Positions 8,061 to 17,112 of a stretch of DNA of 64,000 nucleotides are shown piece after piece. How positions within the stretch are numbered: the first letter of the stretch is position 1; every line of letters starts with the position of its first letter. Location: positions 1 to 64,000 of the forward strand of contig JAGHZY010000010.1 in assembly GCA_017745175.1 (NCBI GenBank). The letters are read 5' to 3'. The notes beneath the pieces were generated by a model, which saw only the letters and a program-made list of their open reading frames with translations, did no database searches and was not told the origin of the DNA. The stretch is from Sphingopyxis sp. (lineage in GTDB: Bacteria > Pseudomonadota > Alphaproteobacteria > Sphingomonadales > Sphingomonadaceae). Position numbers and translations under genes: made by a program.

Positions 8061-8423
8061 TCAGGCAAACGCCCCGACGCTCTCGATGAACCTGATCACC
8101 GAAATCGGCTTCGAGACATAGGCTTCGGCGCCCGCGGCCTTGATCTGCTCCTCGTCGCCCTTCCCTGCATAGGCGGTGACCGCCATGATCGGCACTGCGC
8201 GCAGCGTCAGGTCGGCCTTCATCTGCCCGATCAGCTCGAGCCCCGACACATGCGGTAGCTGGATATCCATGATGATCAGGTCGGGCGCGATCTCGCGCGC
8301 CTTCGCCAGCGCATCGCGCCCGTCGCGCACCGGATGCGCGCTGTAGCCATGGGCATTGAGCAGGTCGCAGAACAGGCGAAGGTTGAGCTCATTATCCTCG
8401 ACGACCAGGATGGTCTTGCCCAT
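8061..8423 (-). CDS. divK: DivK-type single-domain response regulator
   Basis: The 120-residue protein is a lone receiver domain. It has the acidic pair in LVVEDNELN, the phospho-acceptor Asp53 in DLIIMDIQLPHVSG, the switch Thr in MAVTAYAG and the conserved Lys in YVSKPIS. The NELN and MDIQLP patterns and overall length match DivK, which in alphaproteobacteria interacts with DivJ/PleC-type kinases to control CtrA and the cell cycle. No output domain is present. I start at MGKTILV (8423); the track ORF adds six residues. The histidine kinases are not nearby. Confidence 0.85.
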   Translation of the reverse strand: MGKTILVVEDNELNLRLFCDLLNAHGYSAHPVRDGRDALAKAREIAPDLIIMDIQLPHVSGLELIGQMKADLTLRAVPIMAVTAYAGKGDEEQIKAAGAEAYVSKPISVIRFIESVGAFA

Positions 8424-8510
8424 GTGCGTTCCGTTCCCCACCTTGCGTGCGCGGCCCGTTTAGGCGAATCGGCCACATGACACAATTGCATCGCGACGAA
8501 GGAAACCCGG

Positions 8511-8774
8511 TTGCTTGAGGATGATGCCGCGCTGGCGCTTCACGCGCTCGGCTGGATCTTGAACGATGAGCCGCGCGCCGAAAGGCTGCTTGCGCTCACG
8601 GGACTCGCGCCCGATGATCTGCGCGCCTCGCTCGGCGAACGCGCGACGCTCGCGGCGATCCTGACTTTCCTCACGGGCCACGAAAACGACCTTGTCGCCT
8701 GCGCCGATGCGTTGCAGGTGCCGCCCGCGAGCATCGCCGCCGCAGCCCACAGACTCGAAGGAACGATCGCATGA
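8511..8774 (+). CDS. DUF3572 family protein
   Basis: The 87-residue protein (LALHALGWILNDEPRAERLLALTGLAPDDLR ... ILTFLTGHENDLVACADALQVPP) matches the DUF3572 pattern common in alphaproteobacteria; function is unknown. The start must be TTG at 8511, with AAGGAA 7-8 bases upstream, because no in-frame ATG or GTG is available before the conserved region. Its stop overlaps the ATG of the next gene (ATGA), so the HAD-like protein is translated in the same operon. Confidence 0.75.
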   Translation: MLEDDAALALHALGWILNDEPRAERLLALTGLAPDDLRASLGERATLAAILTFLTGHENDLVACADALQVPPASIAAAAHRLEGTIA

Positions 8775-9412
8775 ACCGTCCGCTCGTCATCACCGATTGC
8801 GACGAGGTGCTGATGCACATGGTCGTGCCCTTTGCCGAATGGGTCGACGCCGAACATGGCGTGATCTTCCGCATCGAGGATGCAAGCTTTGCCAATGCGC
8901 TGAAGCGCAAGGAATGCGGCACGCCGCTCGAGGCGGCCGAAGTATGGCCCTTGCTCGACGGCTTCTTCCGGAAGGAAATGACGCGGCAATATCCGATCGC
9001 GGGAGCCCTGGCGGCAATGGCCGGGATCGGCGCCGAAGCGGATATCGTCGTCCTCACCAACGTCGGCCCCGAGCATCAGCAGGCGCGGATCGAGCAACTT
9101 GCGCTCCACGACTTCCACGCGCCGGTGATCGGCAGCCGCGGCGGCAAGGGTCAGCCGGTGCGCCGCCTGATCGAGGAATACAGGCCTTCGGTCACGGTGT
9201 TCATCGACGATCTGGCGGGCCATCATCAATCGGTCGCGCATGAGGCTCCCGACGTCTGGCGCCTCCATCTCGTCGGCGAGCCTGCGATCGCGGACAAGAT
9301 CGCGCCAGCGCCTTACGCCCATGCGCGAATCGACGATTGGAAAGAGGCGCAGCGCTGGATATTGGCGCGCCTTGCCGAAAACATTCCCGCCCCGGCTCCC
9401 GAGCCGGTTTAA
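8771..9412 (+). CDS. HAD-like hydrolase
   Basis: The 213-residue protein begins RPLVITDCDEVLMHMV, a HAD motif I with the nucleophile/acid pair in DCDEV. It has a plausible motif II (VVLTNVG), a Lys region (GSRGGKGQPVRRL) and a motif III/IV region (VTVFIDDLAGHHQS). HAD enzymes are mostly phosphatases; the substrate is not predictable here. It overlaps the upstream DUF3572 gene by 4 bases and is followed 14 bases later by a RidA gene, forming an apparent operon. Confidence 0.75.
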   Translation: MNRPLVITDCDEVLMHMVVPFAEWVDAEHGVIFRIEDASFANALKRKECGTPLEAAEVWPLLDGFFRKEMTRQYPIAGALAAMAGIGAEADIVVLTNVGPEHQQARIEQLALHDFHAPVIGSRGGKGQPVRRLIEEYRPSVTVFIDDLAGHHQSVAHEAPDVWRLHLVGEPAIADKIAPAPYAHARIDDWKEAQRWILARLAENIPAPAPEPV

Positions 9413-9426
9413 TCAAGGAACGACCC

Positions 9427-9891
9427 ATGGATATCGCCGCCAAAATCGCCGAACTCGGCCTCGAGCTCCCCAAGCCCGCCGCGCCGGTTGCCGCCTATGT
9501 GCCCGTCGTAGAGCACAATGGCCTGCTCTATGTCAGTGGCCAGCTGCCGTTCCGTGACGGGCAGGTCGTCACCGGTCGCCTCGGCGACGATATGGACATC
9601 GCAGGCGGGCAGGACGCCGCGCAGCGCGTCGCGCTGATGCTCGTCGCGCAGATCGGGCAGGCACTCGGAGGCGACTGGTCGCGCGTCGAGCGCGTCGTCA
9701 AGCTCGGCGTGTTCGTCAACAGCACTCCCGGCTTCACCGATCAGGCAAAGGTCGGCAATGGCGCGTCGGAGCTGTTTGAAACGCTGTTCGGCGAAGCGGG
9801 CCGCCACGCGCGCGCCGCGGTCGGCGTCGCGGTGCTGCCGCTCGGCGCCGCGGTCGAGGCCGACGCGATCGTCGCGGTGCGCCCGGCGTAA
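9427..9891 (+). CDS. RidA family protein
   Basis: The 154-residue protein belongs to the RidA/YjgF/UK114 family, whose best-known members deaminate reactive enamine/imine intermediates formed by PLP enzymes. Typical segments are HNGLLYVSGQLPFRDGQ, the helix with DWSRVERVVKLGVFVNSTPGF, and the C-terminal AAVGVAVLPLGAAVEADAIVAV. The start is ATG 9427 after AAGGAA. This is the longer RidA subfamily, which often lacks the strict catalytic Arg context, so imine deaminase activity should not be assumed. The next gene starts 3 bases after its stop. Confidence 0.85.
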   Translation: MDIAAKIAELGLELPKPAAPVAAYVPVVEHNGLLYVSGQLPFRDGQVVTGRLGDDMDIAGGQDAAQRVALMLVAQIGQALGGDWSRVERVVKLGVFVNSTPGFTDQAKVGNGASELFETLFGEAGRHARAAVGVAVLPLGAAVEADAIVAVRPA

Positions 9892-9894
9892 GTC

Positions 9895-11046
9895 ATGGCC
9901 GAGGCGGACCCGCCGACACGCACGATCTCGCTCGGTAGCGGCGTCGCCGCGATCGACGCGGCGGCTTGGGACCGCCTTCACGACGGCGGCAATCCGTTTG
10001 TCAGCCATGCCTTCCTGACGCTGCTCGAAGACTCGGGCAGCATCGGGCCGGGCACCGGCTGGCAGGCGGCACCCTTGCTCGTCGAGGATGCCGGCAGCGC
10101 GCTCGTCGCCGCCGCGCCCGCGTATCTCAAGTCGCACAGCCAGGGCGAATATGTCTTCGATCATGCGTGGGCCGACGCCTGGGCCCGCGCGGGCGGCAAT
10201 TATTATCCGAAGCTGCAGATCGCGGCGCCCTTCACGCCCGTGCCGGGCCCGCGCCTGCTGGCGAAGGACAGCGGCGACGCGCTGCTGTTGCTCCGCGCGG
10301 CCGAGGCAGTGGTTCGACAGAATAATCTCTCGTCCGCCCACGCAACCTTTGTCGCCCCCGGACAGATGCCGCTGTTCGAGGAGGCGGGCTGGCTCGTCCG
10401 CCGCGACATCCAGTTTCATTTTGCAAACACCGGCTACGCCAGCTTCGACGATTTCCTCGCGACGCTGAACTCTCAGAAGCGCAAGCAGCTGCGCAAGGAA
10501 CGGTTGCGAGCCGTCGAGGGTCTGCGGATCGCGGAGCTGACAGGTAACGCGATCCGCCCCGAGCACTGGGACGCGATGTGGCTTTTCTATCAGGACACGG
10601 GCGCGCGCAAATGGGGGCATCCCTATCTCACGCGCGAAGCGTTCGACCTGATGGGCGAGCGGATGGCCGACCGGATCATCCTGCTCATCGCCTATGACAG
10701 CGACGAACGTCCGGTCGCGGGCGCGCTGCATTTCCTCGGCGCCGACACGCTCTTCGGCCGCTATTGGGGATGCCTCACCGAGATTCCCTATCTGCATTTC
10801 GAGCTATGCTATTACCGCGCGATCGACATTGCGATCGAACAGGGCCTTGCGCGGGTCGAAGCAGGCGCGCAGGGCGGACACAAGCTGGCGCGCGGCTATG
10901 GTCCGGTCGCGACCTGGTCGGCGCATTTCATCGCCGATCCGGGCTTTCGCCGCGCGGTCGCGGACTACCTCGAACAGGAGCGCCGCGCCGAAGAAAGTGA
11001 AATGGAATGGCTCGAAGGGCATACGCCCTTCAGGCGGAAGGACTAG
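9895..11046 (+). CDS. FemAB-like / GNAT family acyltransferase (PF04339 type)
   Basis: The 383-residue protein resembles the PF04339 family of GNAT-fold proteins related to FemAB aminoacyltransferases. Diagnostic stretches are NPFVSHAFLTLLEDSGS near the N-terminus, LNSQKRKQLRKER in the middle, and ARVEAGAQGGHKLARGYGPVATWSAHFI near the C-terminus. A role in cell-envelope peptide or lipid modification is suggested for relatives but is not proven. It follows the RidA gene by 3 bases and meets the Sel1-repeat gene convergently with a 4-base overlap of stops. Confidence 0.75.
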   Translation: MAEADPPTRTISLGSGVAAIDAAAWDRLHDGGNPFVSHAFLTLLEDSGSIGPGTGWQAAPLLVEDAGSALVAAAPAYLKSHSQGEYVFDHAWADAWARAGGNYYPKLQIAAPFTPVPGPRLLAKDSGDALLLLRAAEAVVRQNNLSSAHATFVAPGQMPLFEEAGWLVRRDIQFHFANTGYASFDDFLATLNSQKRKQLRKERLRAVEGLRIAELTGNAIRPEHWDAMWLFYQDTGARKWGHPYLTREAFDLMGERMADRIILLIAYDSDERPVAGALHFLGADTLFGRYWGCLTEIPYLHFELCYYRAIDIAIEQGLARVEAGAQGGHKLARGYGPVATWSAHFIADPGFRRAVADYLEQERRAEESEMEWLEGHTPFRRKD

Positions 11047-11357
11047 GCCGCGAAGCGGCGCGCGGCGGGACGGCGCGCCGTTTCGTCGAGCCATGCGCGC
11101 GCCTGACGCTGCGCTTCGGCGATTTCATCGCGCGACATTTCGTCCGACAGGTCGGCGCGGCATTGCTGGCCTTCGACATTGCCGCCGAGCGCGGCAAGAT
11201 TGAACCATTTATGCGCCTGGATCAGGTCGACATCGACCCCGCCGGTGCCGGTCGAAAAAGCGATACCAAGATCGAAATAGGCATTGGCGTCGCCGCGCGC
11301 GGCGTCGAGCAGACGGCTCTCGATCAGATATTGGGCAGACTTCAGACTATTCGCCAT
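11043..11357 (-). CDS. Sel1-like repeat protein
   Basis: The 104-residue protein has a Sel1/TPR-like repeat core (DANAYFDLGIAFSTGTGGVDVDLIQAHKWFNLAALGG) and a basic, Ala/Arg-rich C-terminus. The start is MANSLK (11357), because a strong AAAGGGGG site precedes it; the track ORF start is seven residues upstream. Sel1 repeats mediate protein contacts. There is no signal peptide, so a cytoplasmic adaptor role is likely. It lies downstream of panC on the same strand, 140 bases away. Confidence 0.75.
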   Translation of the reverse strand: MANSLKSAQYLIESRLLDAARGDANAYFDLGIAFSTGTGGVDVDLIQAHKWFNLAALGGNVEGQQCRADLSDEMSRDEIAEAQRQARAWLDETARRPAARRFAA

Positions 11358-11496
11358 GATAACCCCCTTTGCCTCCACCCCACATGAAGACCTCGGAGTC
11401 AGATTTGCGATTTATGGTCAACAAAGCGTTAACGGTGATCGCGTTTTTTGTGGATATTGTCCGAATGCCCCAGAAATCAGCCGCTCTCCGGATTGA

Positions 11497-12336
11497 TCAA
11501 CCGACGGGCAAATTGTCGATCAGCCGCGTCTTTCCGATCCGTGCCGCCGCGAGAAGGCGTGCTGGCTTCCGCAAGGCGTCCAATCTTTCGAGGCTGTCGG
11601 CATCGGCGAGCGCGACATAATCGACACTGTCGAAGCCCCCCCCGACGATCGCCGCCTCGGCTCGGGCGAGCGTTTCGGCAACATCGGCACCGCCCGCAAT
11701 CGCCTTCGCCGCGGTGTTCAGGGCAACGGGAAAGGCGGTCGCCGCCTTGCGCTGCTCTTTCGACAGATAAGCGTTGCGCGACGATAGCGCGAGCCCGTCA
11801 GTGTCGCGCGCGATTGGCGCGCCCATGATGTCGATTCCGAAGTCGAGGTCGCGTGCCATGCGCCGGATGATCGCAAGCTGCTGCCAGTCCTTCTCGCCGA
11901 AGATCGCGACGTCGGGCCGGACCTGGTTGAACAGTTTGGCGACGACGGTCGCGACGCCGTCGAAATGGCCGGGGCGCGCCGCGCCGCAATAATCGGCACC
12001 GAGTTCGGCGACCTCGATATGCGTGCCGTGCCCGCCGGGATACATCGTCGCGACGTCGGGCGCCCAGAGCAGGCTCGTGCCTTCCTCGACGAGCATCGCG
12101 GCATCGCGTGCCTCGTCGCGCGGATAGGCGTCGAAATCCTCGTTGGGGCCGAACTGCGTCGGATTGACGAAGATCGACACGACCGCATGGTCGGCGACGC
12201 GCCTCGCCATGCGGACGAGCGAGAGGTGGCCGTCGTGCAGCGAACCCATCGTCGGGACCAGCGCGACGCTCTTCCTCCCCTGTTTCAGTGCCGTAACGGC
12301 ACGGTGCAGCATCGCGGTGTCACGGATGATTTGCAC
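11497..12336 (-). CDS. panC: Pantothenate synthetase
   Basis: The 279-residue enzyme condenses pantoate with beta-alanine using ATP, the last step of pantothenate (vitamin B5) synthesis. Signature motifs are VPTMGSLHDGHLSLVR (HIGH-like nucleotide site), FVNPTQFGPNEDFDAYPR, GEKDWQQLAIIRRM and LSSRNAYLS. Length is typical. It stands alone here, without panB or panD, and is divergent from mipZ with an 86-base spacer that must hold both promoters. Confidence 0.96.
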   Translation of the reverse strand: MQIIRDTAMLHRAVTALKQGRKSVALVPTMGSLHDGHLSLVRMARRVADHAVVSIFVNPTQFGPNEDFDAYPRDEARDAAMLVEEGTSLLWAPDVATMYPGGHGTHIEVAELGADYCGAARPGHFDGVATVVAKLFNQVRPDVAIFGEKDWQQLAIIRRMARDLDFGIDIMGAPIARDTDGLALSSRNAYLSKEQRKAATAFPVALNTAAKAIAGGADVAETLARAEAAIVGGGFDSVDYVALADADSLERLDALRKPARLLAAARIGKTRLIDNLPVG

Positions 12337-12422
12337 GGTTGGTCGCCCTCCGATATTGGCGCGACTATATCACTTCGCGCGTCGGCCGCCCATGCCGCGC
12401 TAACAGGAAAATCGCAACGCTC

Positions 12423-13232
12423 ATGACGAAGCCAGCACCGCACCGCATCATCTTTGCCAATGAAAAGGGCGGGACCGGCAAATCGACCTGTGCGGTGCAT
12501 TTCGCGGTGGCGCTGGCGACGCAGGGCTGGCGCGTCGCGGGGATCGACCTCGACCCGCGCCAGCGCACCTTCCACCGCTATCTCGAAAATCGCGAACAGA
12601 CCGCAAAACGCCGCGAGGTCGCATTGCCGACCCCGCGCTTCGAGGTGTTCAACGGATCGACGGTCGAGGAACTCGACGAACAGGTCGAACGGCTTTCCGA
12701 AGATGCCGACTATCTGATCGCCGACACGCCGGGACGCGACGATGTCTTCGCGCGCCACCTTGCGACGAGCGCCGATACGCTGGTGACCCCGATCAACGAC
12801 AGCTTCATCGACTTCGACCTGATCGGGCAGGTCGATCCCGAAACCTTCCAGGTGACGCGCCCCAGCTTCTATTCGGAGCTGATCTGGGACACGCGCAAGG
12901 CGCGCGCGAAGAGCGATGGCCGGACGATCGACTGGATCATCCTCAGGAATCGTCTCCAGCATGTCGACGCACATAATATGCGCCGCGTCGGCGAAGCGCT
13001 GACCCAGCTGTCGCGCCGCGTCGGCTTCCGCGTCATCCCCGGGCTCGGCGAGCGCGTCATCTATCGCGAGCTTTTCCCGGCTGGCCTCACCCTGCTCGAC
13101 AAGGCGCATCTCGGCGGCATGGGAATCGGCCACGTCGTCGCGCGGCAGGAACTCCGTGAGGCGATGGGTGGACTGAACCTGCCGGCGCGCGAGCGATTGC
13201 ATCCGGACGGGGACCTGTTCGCCGCTGCCTAA
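12423..13232 (+). CDS. mipZ: Division-site regulator MipZ (ParA-like ATPase)
   Basis: The 269-residue ATPase has the deviant Walker A FANEKGGTGKSTCAVH, a DLDPRQRTFHRYLENR stretch typical of MipZ, and Walker B-like YLIADTPGRDD. In Caulobacter MipZ forms a gradient from ParB at the poles and inhibits FtsZ polymerisation, placing division at midcell. I start at MTKPAPHR (12423); the track ORF adds 28 residues from the intergenic spacer. It is divergent from panC and followed directly by a perfect long palindrome. Confidence 0.9.
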   Translation: MTKPAPHRIIFANEKGGTGKSTCAVHFAVALATQGWRVAGIDLDPRQRTFHRYLENREQTAKRREVALPTPRFEVFNGSTVEELDEQVERLSEDADYLIADTPGRDDVFARHLATSADTLVTPINDSFIDFDLIGQVDPETFQVTRPSFYSELIWDTRKARAKSDGRTIDWIILRNRLQHVDAHNMRRVGEALTQLSRRVGFRVIPGLGERVIYRELFPAGLTLLDKAHLGGMGIGHVVARQELREAMGGLNLPARERLHPDGDLFAAA

Positions 13233-13286
13233 GGGTCCGTACTCAGTTACAGCGCCTCGACGGCGCGGTAACTGAGTACGGACCCT
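13232..13286. repeat. Perfect 19-bp inverted repeat with nested stem, immediately after mipZ
   Basis: AGGGTCCGTACTCAGTTAC (13232-13250) is repeated exactly in reverse complement at 13268-13286. Between the arms, GCGCC-TCGAC-GGCGC forms a further 5-bp stem, so the whole 55 bases can fold as one hairpin of about 24 pairs with one A-G mismatch. It begins at the last base of the mipZ stop codon. No T-tract follows, so it is not a canonical terminator; a REP-type or mobile palindrome is possible. Confidence 0.8.
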
Positions 13287-13314
13287 AGCCCTTCTCTCCC
13301 CAAGAGGTTCAAAC

Positions 13315-14697
13315 ATGACGCACAATTTCCATTCGACGATGCTTCGCGAATATGACATCCGCGGGGTCGTCGGCGACACGCTGTCCGACGCCGATGCCTA
13401 TGCCATCGGCCGCAGCTTCGCGACGATGATCCGCCGCGCGGGCGGCAAGTGTGTCGCGGTGGGCTATGACGGCCGCCTCTCGTCGCCGATGCTCGCCGAC
13501 GCACTGATCGCCGGGGTCAACGCCGCGGGAGTTGATGCCCTCAACGTCGGGCTCGGGCCGACGCCGATGCTCTACTATGCCGCGTCAACCGAGGATGTGG
13601 ACGGCGGCATACAGATAACCGGCAGCCACAACCCCCCCGACTATAACGGTTTCAAGATGGTGTTTCAGGGGCGCCCCTTCTTCGGTGCCGACATTCAGCG
13701 GATCGGCGAAATGGCCGCCGCCGGCGACTGGGATGCGGGCGAAGGCTCGGTGGAGAGCATCGATATCGTCGATGCTTATGTCGACCGGCTCGTCGAGGGC
13801 TTCGCGGGCGGCGCCTTTCGCATCGGCTGGGATGCCGGCAACGGCGCCGCGGGCACCGTCATTGAAAAGCTCACCGCGCGCCTTCCGGGCGAGCATCACC
13901 TGTTGTTCACCGATATCGATGGCCATTTCCCGAACCACCATCCCGACCCGACCGAGGAAAAGAATCTCGCCGATCTTCGGAAACTCGTCGCCGAGAAGAG
14001 CCTCGATTTCGGCGTCGCTTTCGATGGAGACGGCGACCGCATCGGCGCGATCGACGGCGAGGGCCGTGTGATCTGGGGCGACCAGCTCCTCCAGATCTAT
14101 GCCGCCGCAGTGCTCAGGGACCTGCCCGGCGCGACCGTCATCGCCGATGTGAAGGCGAGCCAGGCGCTGTTCGATCGTGTCGCCGAACTCGGCGGCCAGC
14201 CGCTGATGTGGAAGACCGGCCACAGCCTGATCAAGGCGAAGATGAAGGAAACCGCGAGCCCGCTGGCCGGCGAGATGAGTGGGCATATCTTCTTCGCCGA
14301 TCGCTACTATGGCTATGACGACGCGCCTTATGCCGCGGTGCGGCTGATCGAGGCGGCGACGAAGCTGGGGCAGAGCGTTACCGTGCTGCGCGGCAGCATG
14401 GCACCGATGGTCAACACCCCCGAAATGCGCTTCCGGGTCGACGAGAGCCGCAAGTTCGCCATTGTGGACGAGGTTCTGGACCGGCTCGCCGAATCGGGCG
14501 CGCAAGTCGACCGCACCGACGGCGCGCGTGTGCTCACCGACGACGGCTGGTGGCTGCTCCGTGCCTCGAACACGCAGGACGTTCTCGTCGCGCGCGCCGA
14601 GGCAAAGGACGAGGCGGCGCTGGCGCGGCTGCTCGCGGCGATCGACGAGCAGCTCGCGCTGTCGGGGATCGTGCGGGGACAGCAGGCGGCGCATTAG
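13315..14697 (+). CDS. Phosphomannomutase/phosphoglucomutase
   Basis: The 460-residue alpha-D-phosphohexomutase interconverts hexose 6- and 1-phosphates to supply sugar nucleotides for envelope polysaccharides. The phosphoserine loop is [18 protein letters not shown], the metal loop is [12 protein letters not shown], the sugar-binding loop is GEMSGHIFF, and the C-terminal phosphate loop falls near [16 protein letters not shown]. The REYDIRG start is typical of the AlgC/ManB type. It has AAGAGG upstream. Which sugar dominates cannot be told from the sequence. Confidence 0.92.
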   Translation: MTHNFHSTMLREYDIRGVVGDTLSDADAYAIGRSFATMIRRAGGKCVAVGYDGRLSSPMLADALIAGVNAAGVDALNVGLGPTPMLYYAASTEDVDGGIQITGSHNPPDYNGFKMVFQGRPFFGADIQRIGEMAAAGDWDAGEGSVESIDIVDAYVDRLVEGFAGGAFRIGWDAGNGAAGTVIEKLTARLPGEHHLLFTDIDGHFPNHHPDPTEEKNLADLRKLVAEKSLDFGVAFDGDGDRIGAIDGEGRVIWGDQLLQIYAAAVLRDLPGATVIADVKASQALFDRVAELGGQPLMWKTGHSLIKAKMKETASPLAGEMSGHIFFADRYYGYDDAPYAAVRLIEAATKLGQSVTVLRGSMAPMVNTPEMRFRVDESRKFAIVDEVLDRLAESGAQVDRTDGARVLTDDGWWLLRASNTQDVLVARAEAKDEAALARLLAAIDEQLALSGIVRGQQAAH

Positions 14698-14808
14698 ACG
14701 CCGCCGCTCGCGCCGATTTCATTGCCCTGCAAAAATCTTGCCAGATTGACGTTCGCCGCGTCGCTGGGGTAACGCCGCCCGGAGGCTAGAAACGGAACCG
14801 ACCGACCT

Positions 14809-15624
14809 ATGACCGACGACGAATCCACTGCGGGCACGCTGACCGAGGGCGATCATGGCGTCACCGAGCACAAGGCGCATGTGCGCGAGGACGCGGCGGC
14901 GGGCAACGGCCTCGCGGTCATCTCGATCGCCAAAAGCTATGACAAGCGCGTAGTGCTGTCGGATGTCTCGCTGTCGGTCGGCAAGGGTGAGGTCGTCGGC
15001 CTGCTCGGCCCGAACGGCGCTGGCAAGACGACCTGCTTCTATTCGATCATGGGGCTGGTGAAGCCCGACGCAGGGCGCATCATGCTCGACGGTGCCGATA
15101 TCACCGCGCTGCCGATGTACCGCCGCGCGATCCTCGGCCTCGGTTACCTGCCGCAGGAAACCTCGATCTTTCGCGGGATGACCGTCGAGCAGAATATCGG
15201 CGCGGTGCTCGAGCTCAGCGAGCCCGACAAGATCGCGCGCGAGCGGCGCATGGAAGAACTGCTCGACGAATTCGGCCTCACGCGCCTCCGCGATTCGGCG
15301 GCGATGGCGCTGTCGGGCGGCGAACGGCGCCGCGCCGAAATCGCGCGCGCGCTGGCTGCGAACCCCTCGATCATGCTGCTCGACGAACCCTTCGCGGGCA
15401 TCGATCCGCTGTCGATCAGCGACATCCGTGACCTTGTCGCGGACCTCAAGACGCGCGGGATCGGCGTGCTGATCACCGACCATAATGTGCGCGAGACGCT
15501 CGACCTCGTCGACCGCGCCTGCATCATCTACGACGGCAAGGTGCTGCTTGCCGGCTCGCCGGCCGAACTCGTCGCCGACCCCGAGGTGCGCCGCCTCTAT
15601 CTCGGCGAGGGTTTCTCCCTGTGA
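14809..15624 (+). CDS. lptB: Lipopolysaccharide export ABC transporter ATP-binding protein LptB
   Basis: The 271-residue ATPase powers extraction of LPS from the inner membrane together with LptF and LptG. It shows Walker A GPNGAGKTT, Q-loop LPQETSIFRGMTVEQN, signature LSGGERRR, Walker B IMLLDEPFAGIDP and switch His in LITDHNVRETLDLVD; the QETSIFR and ITDHNVRETL stretches are LptB hallmarks. The first 35 residues form an acidic extension absent from shorter homologues, so a later start is possible. It lies 15 bases upstream of rpoN, the usual proteobacterial order; lptA and lptC are not in the window. Confidence 0.94.
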   Translation: MTDDESTAGTLTEGDHGVTEHKAHVREDAAAGNGLAVISIAKSYDKRVVLSDVSLSVGKGEVVGLLGPNGAGKTTCFYSIMGLVKPDAGRIMLDGADITALPMYRRAILGLGYLPQETSIFRGMTVEQNIGAVLELSEPDKIARERRMEELLDEFGLTRLRDSAAMALSGGERRRAEIARALAANPSIMLLDEPFAGIDPLSISDIRDLVADLKTRGIGVLITDHNVRETLDLVDRACIIYDGKVLLAGSPAELVADPEVRRLYLGEGFSL

Positions 15625-15639
15625 TGTGGTGATCCACTG

Positions 15640-17106
15640 ATGGCGTTGGGTCCGCGCCTCGATCTCCGCCAGTCGCAATCGCTGGTGATGACGCCGCAGC
15701 TGCAGCAAGCGATCAAGCTGCTGGCGCTGTCGAACCTCGAACTCGAAGCCTATCTGGCCGAAGCGCTCGAGGGCAATCCGCTGCTCGATACGGCGTCGGC
15801 GGACAGCGACGGCAGCGCGGGTGATCCCGATTTCGCGCCCGGCGCCGATGCGCCGACGACCGAAGCCGCGTCGCTCGACGCCGACCAAGCGCTTGCCGCG
15901 GACGGCGGCAGCGCGAACGACCTCGATGTCGACCTGGCCGCCGACAGCTTCCATCATGACAGCGCGAGCGACAATGTCGGCCTGTCGGGACCCGGCGAGG
16001 ATATCGATTTCGACAGCTTCGCCGAGCATGAGGGCACGCTCCACGACCATCTGCTCGCGCAGGTCGGCGAGCGGTTCAGCGGCATCGAGGCGATCGTCGC
16101 GGGGCAGCTCGTCGCGCTGATCGACGAGGCGGGATATCTGCGCGCCGACCTTGCCGAACTCGCCGCTCAACTCGGCGTCCCGCTTGCGCTGCTCGAAGAG
16201 GTGCTGGCGGGCATCCAATGCTTCGATCCGTCGGGGGTCGGCGGACGCGACCTTGCCGAATGTATTGCGATCCAGGCGCGCGAGGCCGACCGCTACGACC
16301 CCGCGATGGCGACGATGATCGCGCATCTCGACCTCGTCGCGAAGGGTGCTTTCCCGCAATTGAAGCGCATTTGCGGGGTCGACGACGAGGATCTCGCCGA
16401 CATGATTCGCGAACTGCGAGGCTATGATCCCCGGCCGGGGCTGAAATATGGCGGCGAGGGCGCGCCGGCGGTCGTCCCTGACCTTTATATCCGCCAGACC
16501 GCAAAGGGCTGGGCGGTCGAGATCAACAACGGCACGCTGCCCCGACTGCTCGTCAACCGCCGCTACTATACCGAGCTGGCGCAGGGCGCGGCGGCGAAGA
16601 GCAAGGCGTGGCTGTCGGAGCAACTCGCCGGTGCGAACTGGCTCGTCCGTGCGCTCGATCAGCGCCAGCGCACGATCGTCAAGGTCGCGAGCGAGATCGT
16701 GAAGCAGCAGGAGGGCTTTTTCCTCAACGGCGTCGCGCATATGCGCCCGCTGACGCTGCGACAGGTCGCCGAGGCAATCGGCATGCACGAATCGACCGTC
16801 AGCCGCGTCACCAGCAACAAGTATCTCAGCTGCGCGCGCGGGCTGTTCGAGCTCAAATATTTCTTCTCGTCGGGGATTTCGGCCGTCGAGGGTGATGGTG
16901 CGGTGTCGGCCGAGGCGGTCAAGAGCCGGATCAAGGCGATGATCGAAGCCGAGGATGCGAAAGCGATCCTGTCCGACGAAACCATCGCGCAGAAGCTGTC
17001 GGCCGAGGGACACGACATCGCGCGGCGCACCGTCGTCAAATATCGCGAGGCGATGGGCTATGGTTCTTCGGTGCAAAGGCGGCGGCAAAAGGCGTTGGCG
17101 GGGTAG
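15640..17106 (+). CDS. rpoN: RNA polymerase sigma-54 factor
   Basis: The 488-residue protein has the glutamine-rich activator-interacting N-terminus (LRQSQSLVMTPQLQQAIKLLALSNLELE), an acidic linker (about residues 50-125), the core-binding region, the HTH (LTLRQVAEAIGMHESTVSRVTSNKYL) and the RpoN box ARRTVVKYRE that reads the -24 element. Sigma-54 needs AAA+ activators and recognises TGGCACG-N4-TTGC. Matching promoters occur before three flagellar transcription units in this window, giving RpoN likely local targets. The hpf/ptsN genes that often follow are absent. Confidence 0.96.
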   Translation: MALGPRLDLRQSQSLVMTPQLQQAIKLLALSNLELEAYLAEALEGNPLLDTASADSDGSAGDPDFAPGADAPTTEAASLDADQALAADGGSANDLDVDLAADSFHHDSASDNVGLSGPGEDIDFDSFAEHEGTLHDHLLAQVGERFSGIEAIVAGQLVALIDEAGYLRADLAELAAQLGVPLALLEEVLAGIQCFDPSGVGGRDLAECIAIQAREADRYDPAMATMIAHLDLVAKGAFPQLKRICGVDDEDLADMIRELRGYDPRPGLKYGGEGAPAVVPDLYIRQTAKGWAVEINNGTLPRLLVNRRYYTELAQGAAAKSKAWLSEQLAGANWLVRALDQRQRTIVKVASEIVKQQEGFFLNGVAHMRPLTLRQVAEAIGMHESTVSRVTSNKYLSCARGLFELKYFFSSGISAVEGDGAVSAEAVKSRIKAMIEAEDAKAILSDETIAQKLSAEGHDIARRTVVKYREAMGYGSSVQRRRQKALAG

Positions 17107-17112
17107 ATATTG

